The notes below the pieces were generated by a model that was not told the DNA's origin, did not search any database, and saw nothing but the letters and a program-made list of their open reading frames with translations. Shown in pieces: positions 5,951 to 9,064 of a stretch of DNA of 9,064 nt. Location of the stretch: the NCBI GenBank assembly GCA_025356695.1, contig JANXSE010000317.1, positions 1 through 9,064 on the forward strand, given 5' to 3'. Both the position numbers and the translations under genes were made by a program. How positions within the stretch are numbered: the stretch's first letter is position 1; the number at the start of each line of letters is the position of its first letter. The DNA is from Betaproteobacteria bacterium (lineage in GTDB: Bacteria > Pseudomonadota > Gammaproteobacteria > Burkholderiales > SG8-41).

Positions 5951-6946
5951 TCAATCCGCCGAATCGACTGCCTGTTTGCCGCCGCCAATTGCGCCCTGTG
6001 TTCTGCGCCAGGTGGCTGGAGGCACACCGAATTCGCGCTTGAATGCGCGGTTGAAAGCGGCCTCCGAGTCGTAACCGATTTGCTCCGCAATCAAGGCGAG
6101 CCCCGACGATTCGCTGCGCAGGCGTTGTGCCGCCACCGTCAGGCGCCACCGCGTCAGGTATTGCATCGGCGCCTGGCCGATCAGATCGGTGAAACGCTGC
6201 GCCAGCGCGGAGCGCGATAATCCGACCTTGTTTGCCAGTGCATCGACGGTCCATGCACGGCCGGGGCTTTCGTGCATGAGCGCGAGAGTTTTGCCGACGA
6301 AACGGTCGCGCAGACCGGCGAGCCAGCCCTTCTGCTCTTCCGGCATCGATTCGCAATAACGGCGCAGCGCCTCGACAAACAGGAGTTCCGAAAGTTTAGC
6401 GAGTACCGTATCGCTGCCGGGACGCGGCGTGGCCGTTTCATGCGTGCCCACCTGCAACAGGCTTCTGAACCATGCCGCCGCCGGATCGTCGCCAAATGGC
6501 ACGCGCAGCATGCCGGGCAACGAGTCGATGACGGGCCGGCTCAGGCGTTTGTCGCAGGCGAGAAAACCGCAGACGAAATGCGTCGTCTCTCCGCCGCCGC
6601 CATGGTCGATGCGCAGCAGGCCGTTATTCGCACCCGGCTTGACCAGTACGTCGGCGGCAATCGGTTCGATGTCGAGATCGCTGCCCATCAGATGCATTTC
6701 ATCGTTCGGCATCAACAGCAAGTCGCCCGCGGCAACCTCGATCGTTTCACCCCCTGCCGCGAGGCGCGCCCTGCAATTACCGGCGATCAACCAGTGAAAA
6801 AAAACGACATGTTCGAAGTCAGCGAGCGGGCCCTCCGCCGCACGCCCGGATTTGGATACGACGCACCAAGGTGCGGTGAATTCAGCATCCAGAAAAACAG
6901 CACCGTTCAGGCGCAACACCTGCAATACATCGGATAAGGCGTCCAT
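5951..6946 (-). CDS. AraC-family transcriptional regulator with N-terminal cupin domain
   Basis: This is a 331-residue protein starting MDALSDVLQVLRLNGAVFLD. The N-terminal half fits the Cupin_6-type AraC ligand domain (about 5-195): WCVVSKSG, FFHWLIAGNCRARL and AAGDLLLMPNDEMHLMG, the last resembling a cupin metal/ligand loop. The C-terminal DNA-binding domain has two helix-turn-helix units, TVDALANKVGLSRSALAQRF (233-252) and ALIAEQIGYDSEAAFNRAFKREFGVPPATWRR (284-315), the latter being the AraC signature. The ATG at 6946 is preferred over an in-frame TTG at 6964. No strong ribosome site is visible. The gene is divergent from the methyltransferase at 7084, with 137 bases between, so control of that cluster is likely. 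Regulators of this subfamily often sense small hydrophobic or aldehyde-like compounds, but the ligand here is unknown. Confidence 0.94.
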   Translation of the reverse strand: MDALSDVLQVLRLNGAVFLDAEFTAPWCVVSKSGRAAEGPLADFEHVVFFHWLIAGNCRARLAAGGETIEVAAGDLLLMPNDEMHLMGSDLDIEPIAADVLVKPGANNGLLRIDHGGGGETTHFVCGFLACDKRLSRPVIDSLPGMLRVPFGDDPAAAWFRSLLQVGTHETATPRPGSDTVLAKLSELLFVEALRRYCESMPEEQKGWLAGLRDRFVGKTLALMHESPGRAWTVDALANKVGLSRSALAQRFTDLIGQAPMQYLTRWRLTVAAQRLRSESSGLALIAEQIGYDSEAAFNRAFKREFGVPPATWRRTQGAIGGGKQAVDSAD

Positions 6947-7050
6947 CGGGCGGATTATCGGCAATTACGGCGGCTCGCGCAAAAACGGCGGCGGCGCGGT
7001 AATAGCCTCGTTCACGTTCCACAGGGATACTGCCGTTCGTTGAAGCAACG

Positions 7051-7070
7051 CCAAATCTGACCAATCTACC
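7051..7070. promoter_or_regulatory. Imperfect 10-base direct repeat upstream of the methyltransferase gene
   Basis: CCAAATCT at 7051-7058 and CCAATCT at 7061-7067 start exactly 10 bases apart, in the divergent region between the AraC gene and the methyltransferase gene. Direct half-sites are typical for AraC proteins, but these are short and lie very near the ribosome site, so the call is weak. A short dyad CGTTG-AAG-CAACG lies just before it at 7038-7050. No convincing -10/-35 pair was found in this region. Confidence 0.2.
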
Positions 7071-7083
7071 GACCGGAGACGCC

Positions 7084-7944
7084 ATGACCGCCACCACCGC
7101 GCAACGCACACCTTCAGTGCAAACGCAAACTACCACTGTTACCCCCGATTATGCGGGCATCAAACTGCGCCAGCAGGCCACCTGGGCCAGCGGCGACTTC
7201 GCCATCATCGGCGTGACATTGCAGATCGTCGGTGAATCACTGGCCGAGGCCGCCGATGTCCGCGCCGGCGAACGCGTACTCGACGTCGCCGCCGGCAACG
7301 GCAATGCAACACTCGCCGCGGCGCGCCGTTTTGCCGATGTCACCTCGACCGATTACGTGCCCGATCTCCTCGGCAAGGGGCGCATACGCGCCGCCGCCGA
7401 GGGGCTGTCGGTGGATTTCCGTGTTGCCGACGCCGAAGACCTACCATTCGACGACGGCAGTTTCGACGTCGTGCTGTCGACGTTCGGCGCCATGTTCACG
7501 CCGGACCATACGAAGCCGGCGCGCGAGATGCTGCGCGTAGTGCGCAGCGGCGGGCGCATCGGGCTGGCGAACTGGACGCCGGAAGGATTTATCGGCCAGT
7601 TGTTCAAAGTCATCGGCGCCTACATTCCCACGCCGGCCGGGTTGAAATCACCGGCCTTGTGGGGCACCGAAAAACACATTGCCGAACTCTTCGGTTCGCA
7701 TTCGGCGGACATCCGCACGGAACGCAAGTACTTCACCTTCCGCTACCGTTCCGCGGCGCACTGGCTGCAGATTTTCCGCGACTACTACGGCCCGACGCAC
7801 AAAGCGTTCGCATCGCTCGATGCCGCCGGTCGCGACGCCATGGCCAGGGACATCACGGCGCTGCTCAACCGTTGTAATGCCACCGGCCCGTCATCGCTGG
7901 TGGTGCCCAGTGAGTACCTTGAAGTTGTCGTGGAGCGCATGTGA
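7084..7944 (+). CDS. Class I SAM-dependent methyltransferase
   Basis: This is a 286-residue protein with a Rossmann-type methyltransferase core. Motif I is VLDVAAGNG (65-73), the acidic ribose-binding position is D90 (TSTDYVPD), motif II is ADAEDLPFDDGSFDVVLS (115-132), and RVVRSGGRIGLANWTPEGF (151-169) covers motif III. This is the Methyltransf_11/25 type, also seen in UbiE-like enzymes. The C-terminal half (IPTPAGLKSPALWGTEKHIAELF and beyond) forms the substrate lid and matches a widespread subgroup of unassigned small-molecule methyltransferases. The ATG is preceded by CCGGAGAC. The N-terminus (about 1-20) is Thr/Gln-rich and probably disordered. The stop overlaps the next start by one base (TGATG), so the GFA-family protein is co-translated. 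The AraC gene is divergent and is a likely regulator. The substrate is unknown. Confidence 0.94.
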   Translation: MTATTAQRTPSVQTQTTTVTPDYAGIKLRQQATWASGDFAIIGVTLQIVGESLAEAADVRAGERVLDVAAGNGNATLAAARRFADVTSTDYVPDLLGKGRIRAAAEGLSVDFRVADAEDLPFDDGSFDVVLSTFGAMFTPDHTKPAREMLRVVRSGGRIGLANWTPEGFIGQLFKVIGAYIPTPAGLKSPALWGTEKHIAELFGSHSADIRTERKYFTFRYRSAAHWLQIFRDYYGPTHKAFASLDAAGRDAMARDITALLNRCNATGPSSLVVPSEYLEVVVERM

Positions 7945-8378
7945 TGAACAAGGAAAACACCTGCAAAGGGGCCTGCTTTTGCGGCGAAGTCCGGTTTACG
8001 GTCAGCGGCGAACCCGCGGCGATGGGCTACTGCCATTGCGCATCCTGCCGCGCCTGGTCGGCCGGCCCCGTCAACGCCTTCACATTGTGGAAACCCGAGG
8101 CGCTGAAGATCACACGCGGCGCTGACAATATCGGCAGCCACAACAAAACGCCGAACAGCCGGCGCAAATGGTGCAAGACCTGCGGCGGCCACGTCTTCAC
8201 CGAACATCCAGGCTTCGGCCTCACCGACGTCTACGCCGCCGCGATTCCCGATTTTCCGTTCCGTCCCGGCGTGCACGTGCCCTATCAGGAAACGGTGCTG
8301 CCGATGCGCGATGGCCTGCCGAAAATGAAAGATCTTCCGCAGGAAATGGGCGGTTCGGGCATTGCCGTCGCAGAATGA
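7944..8378 (+). CDS. GFA-family (CENP-V/GFA, Mss4-like) zinc protein
   Basis: This is a 144-residue protein of the glutathione-dependent formaldehyde-activating enzyme family. The zinc ligands are visible: C11 and C13 (GACFCGEVRF), C30, C32 and C35 (YCHCASCRAW), and C77 and C80 (WCKTCGG). The segment GYCHCASCR is the classic family signature. Family members include Gfa, which binds glutathione and was proposed to aid formaldehyde adduct formation, but most members are of unknown substrate. I chose ATG at 7944 over the overlapping GTG at 7941; the two differ by one residue. The TGATG overlap with the methyltransferase stop implies translational coupling, so the two products are likely made together. 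A role in handling a reactive aldehyde or thiol adduct is plausible but is only an inference. Confidence 0.93.
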   Translation: MNKENTCKGACFCGEVRFTVSGEPAAMGYCHCASCRAWSAGPVNAFTLWKPEALKITRGADNIGSHNKTPNSRRKWCKTCGGHVFTEHPGFGLTDVYAAAIPDFPFRPGVHVPYQETVLPMRDGLPKMKDLPQEMGGSGIAVAE

Positions 8379-8424
8379 CGTTACCGCTCCCGCATTGAAA
8401 CTATGTGAGTCCCGGTAAGCACCG

Positions 8425-8733
8425 ATGCTTGAACTCAAACCGACCTGCGAACACTGCAACAAGCCGTTGCCACCGGAATCGCTGGAGGCGCGGATCTGCA
8501 CCTACGAGTGCACGTTCTGCGCCGACTGCGTGCACGATGTCATCGGCAATGTGTGTCCGAATTGCGGCGGCGGTTTCGTACCGCGTCCGATACGGCCGGC
8601 GACCAACTGGAAAGGCGACAACTATCTCGGCAAGGACCCGGCAAGCACAAAAATCCGCCACCGGCCAGTTGATCTCCTGGCACACGCTGGATTTTCCGCA
8701 GCGATCAGACATATTCCGCCGGCGAAACGCTGA
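8425..8733 (+). CDS. DUF1272 Cys-rich putative zinc-binding protein
   Basis: This is a 102-residue protein starting MLELKPTCEHCNKPLPPESL. It shows eight cysteines: C8 and C11 (CEHC), C25, C29, C32 and C35 (ICTYECTFCADC), and C44 and C47 (CPNCGGGF). The run EARICTYECTFCADCV and the closing PNCGGGFVPRPIRP are the recognisable DUF1272 core, which spans residues 1 to about 63. The pattern suits two treble-clef or rubredoxin-like zinc sites. The function of the family is unknown. The last 40 residues (KGDNYLGKDPASTKIRHRP onward) are less typical and probably variable. It starts 46 bases after the GFA gene's stop on the same strand and may share its transcript. The ribosome site is weak. A strong terminator follows 27 bases after the stop. 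Confidence 0.92.
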   Translation: MLELKPTCEHCNKPLPPESLEARICTYECTFCADCVHDVIGNVCPNCGGGFVPRPIRPATNWKGDNYLGKDPASTKIRHRPVDLLAHAGFSAAIRHIPPAKR

Positions 8734-8760
8734 TCTGCGTAGAGGTTCGCGCAGCAGGCA

Positions 8761-8789
8761 AAACGGCCGGCCGTGGCTGCCGGCCGTTT
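8761..8789. terminator. Bidirectional intrinsic terminator
   Basis: The perfect 11-bp arms AAACGGCCGGC (8761-8771) and GCCGGCCGTTT (8779-8789) enclose a 7-base loop. The plus-strand transcript continues TTTATTG. The minus-strand transcript ends in TTTTGCC. It sits between two converging genes (DUF1272 stop at 8733, NHL-protein stop at 8812) and so can end both transcripts. Confidence 0.85.
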
Positions 8790-8811
8790 ATTGCGATTCG
8801 ATGAAGCGCGT

Positions 8812-9064
8812 TTACTTCTTCACGTACTTGAGCAGATTCGCCGCACTGGTTTCCGCGCCGTAAATGACGCCCTGGGCATCGGCGGCAACCCCCTCAGGCA
8901 CCGATTCCTTGTCCGGCTCCGGCCCGACACCGGGAATCAATGCGCGAACTGTGCCGTCTTTGGCGCTGCCGACACGGATGCCGCGACGGAAACCCGGATT
9001 GCGCTTGGCGTCCGACTGCGAATCGGTCACATAGATATTGTCGGCCTTGTCGATATAGATGCCG
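8812..9064 (-). CDS. NHL-repeat beta-propeller protein, C-terminal fragment
   Basis: Only the last 83 residues are in the window. They begin GIYIDKADNIYVTDSQSDAK and end TSAANLLKYVKK. The pattern GIYIDKADNIYVTDS followed later by PEGVAADAQGVIYGAET is two NHL-type blades, which in full-length proteins form a six-bladed propeller. Such proteins are usually secreted or periplasmic and include SMP-30-like and peptidyl-amidating-lyase-like members. The signal peptide, if any, lies outside the window. The first visible base belongs to an incomplete codon, so the frame continues past the edge. Catalytic residues cannot be assessed. The gene ends 22 bases before the bidirectional terminator. The propeller call is good; a specific enzyme activity is not supported. 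Confidence 0.82.
   Translation of the reverse strand, partial: GIYIDKADNIYVTDSQSDAKRNPGFRRGIRVGSAKDGTVRALIPGVGPEPDKESVPEGVAADAQGVIYGAETSAANLLKYVKK

Noticed and set aside
8405..8863. Plus-strand ORF of 152 codons overlapping the DUF1272 gene
   Set aside because: It is in another frame from the conserved Cys-rich protein and reads through the terminator.

Overview
The window looks like a chromosomal segment of a high-GC proteobacterium, most likely a betaproteobacterium. The base is GC/GTG-rich codon use, Shine-Dalgarno sequences of the GGAG type, and the families present (PAS/HisKA_2 kinases, AraC/cupin regulator, GFA and DUF1272 proteins). The lineage is an inference, since there is no rRNA or marker gene here. 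No tRNA, CRISPR array, insertion sequence or phage gene was seen.

Region 1 (about 1-2742, minus strand) is an ECF sigma-factor module. A 414-residue sigma factor of the ECF42 type (sigma2, sigma4, DUF6596 and a TPR-like C-terminus) is followed by two paralogous DGPF/YciI-like small proteins and a PhnB-type VOC protein cut by the window edge. Two promoter-like sites with the layout [T/G]GTCGA-N17-CGAC lie upstream of the sigma gene and upstream of the DGPF genes. They suggest that the sigma factor drives its own gene and the DGPF-DGPF-VOC operon.

Region 2 (2743-5862) begins with a tiny membrane-protein ORF on the plus strand. Its natural stop appears to have been displaced by an 8-bp tandem duplication. 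Convergent to it is a two-gene signalling operon on the minus strand: a PAS-PAS-HisKA_2 histidine kinase, then a REC-PAS-HisKA-HATPase hybrid protein, joined by a 4-base ATGA overlap. Neither protein has an evident membrane segment, so both are probably cytosolic. An 18-bp perfect dyad lies upstream of the operon.

Region 3 (5951-8733) has an AraC-family regulator on the minus strand, divergent from a plus-strand cluster: a class I SAM methyltransferase, a GFA-family zinc protein (1-base TGATG overlap) and a Cys-rich DUF1272 protein. The layout suggests that the AraC protein controls the divergent genes. A strong hairpin at 8761-8789 acts as a probable bidirectional terminator.

Region 4 (8812-9064, minus strand) is the C-terminal end of an NHL-repeat/beta-propeller protein whose start lies beyond the window.

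The best leads are the paired ECF42-type promoters and the 8-bp duplication in the small membrane-protein ORF. I did not find evidence for a wholly new type of system.
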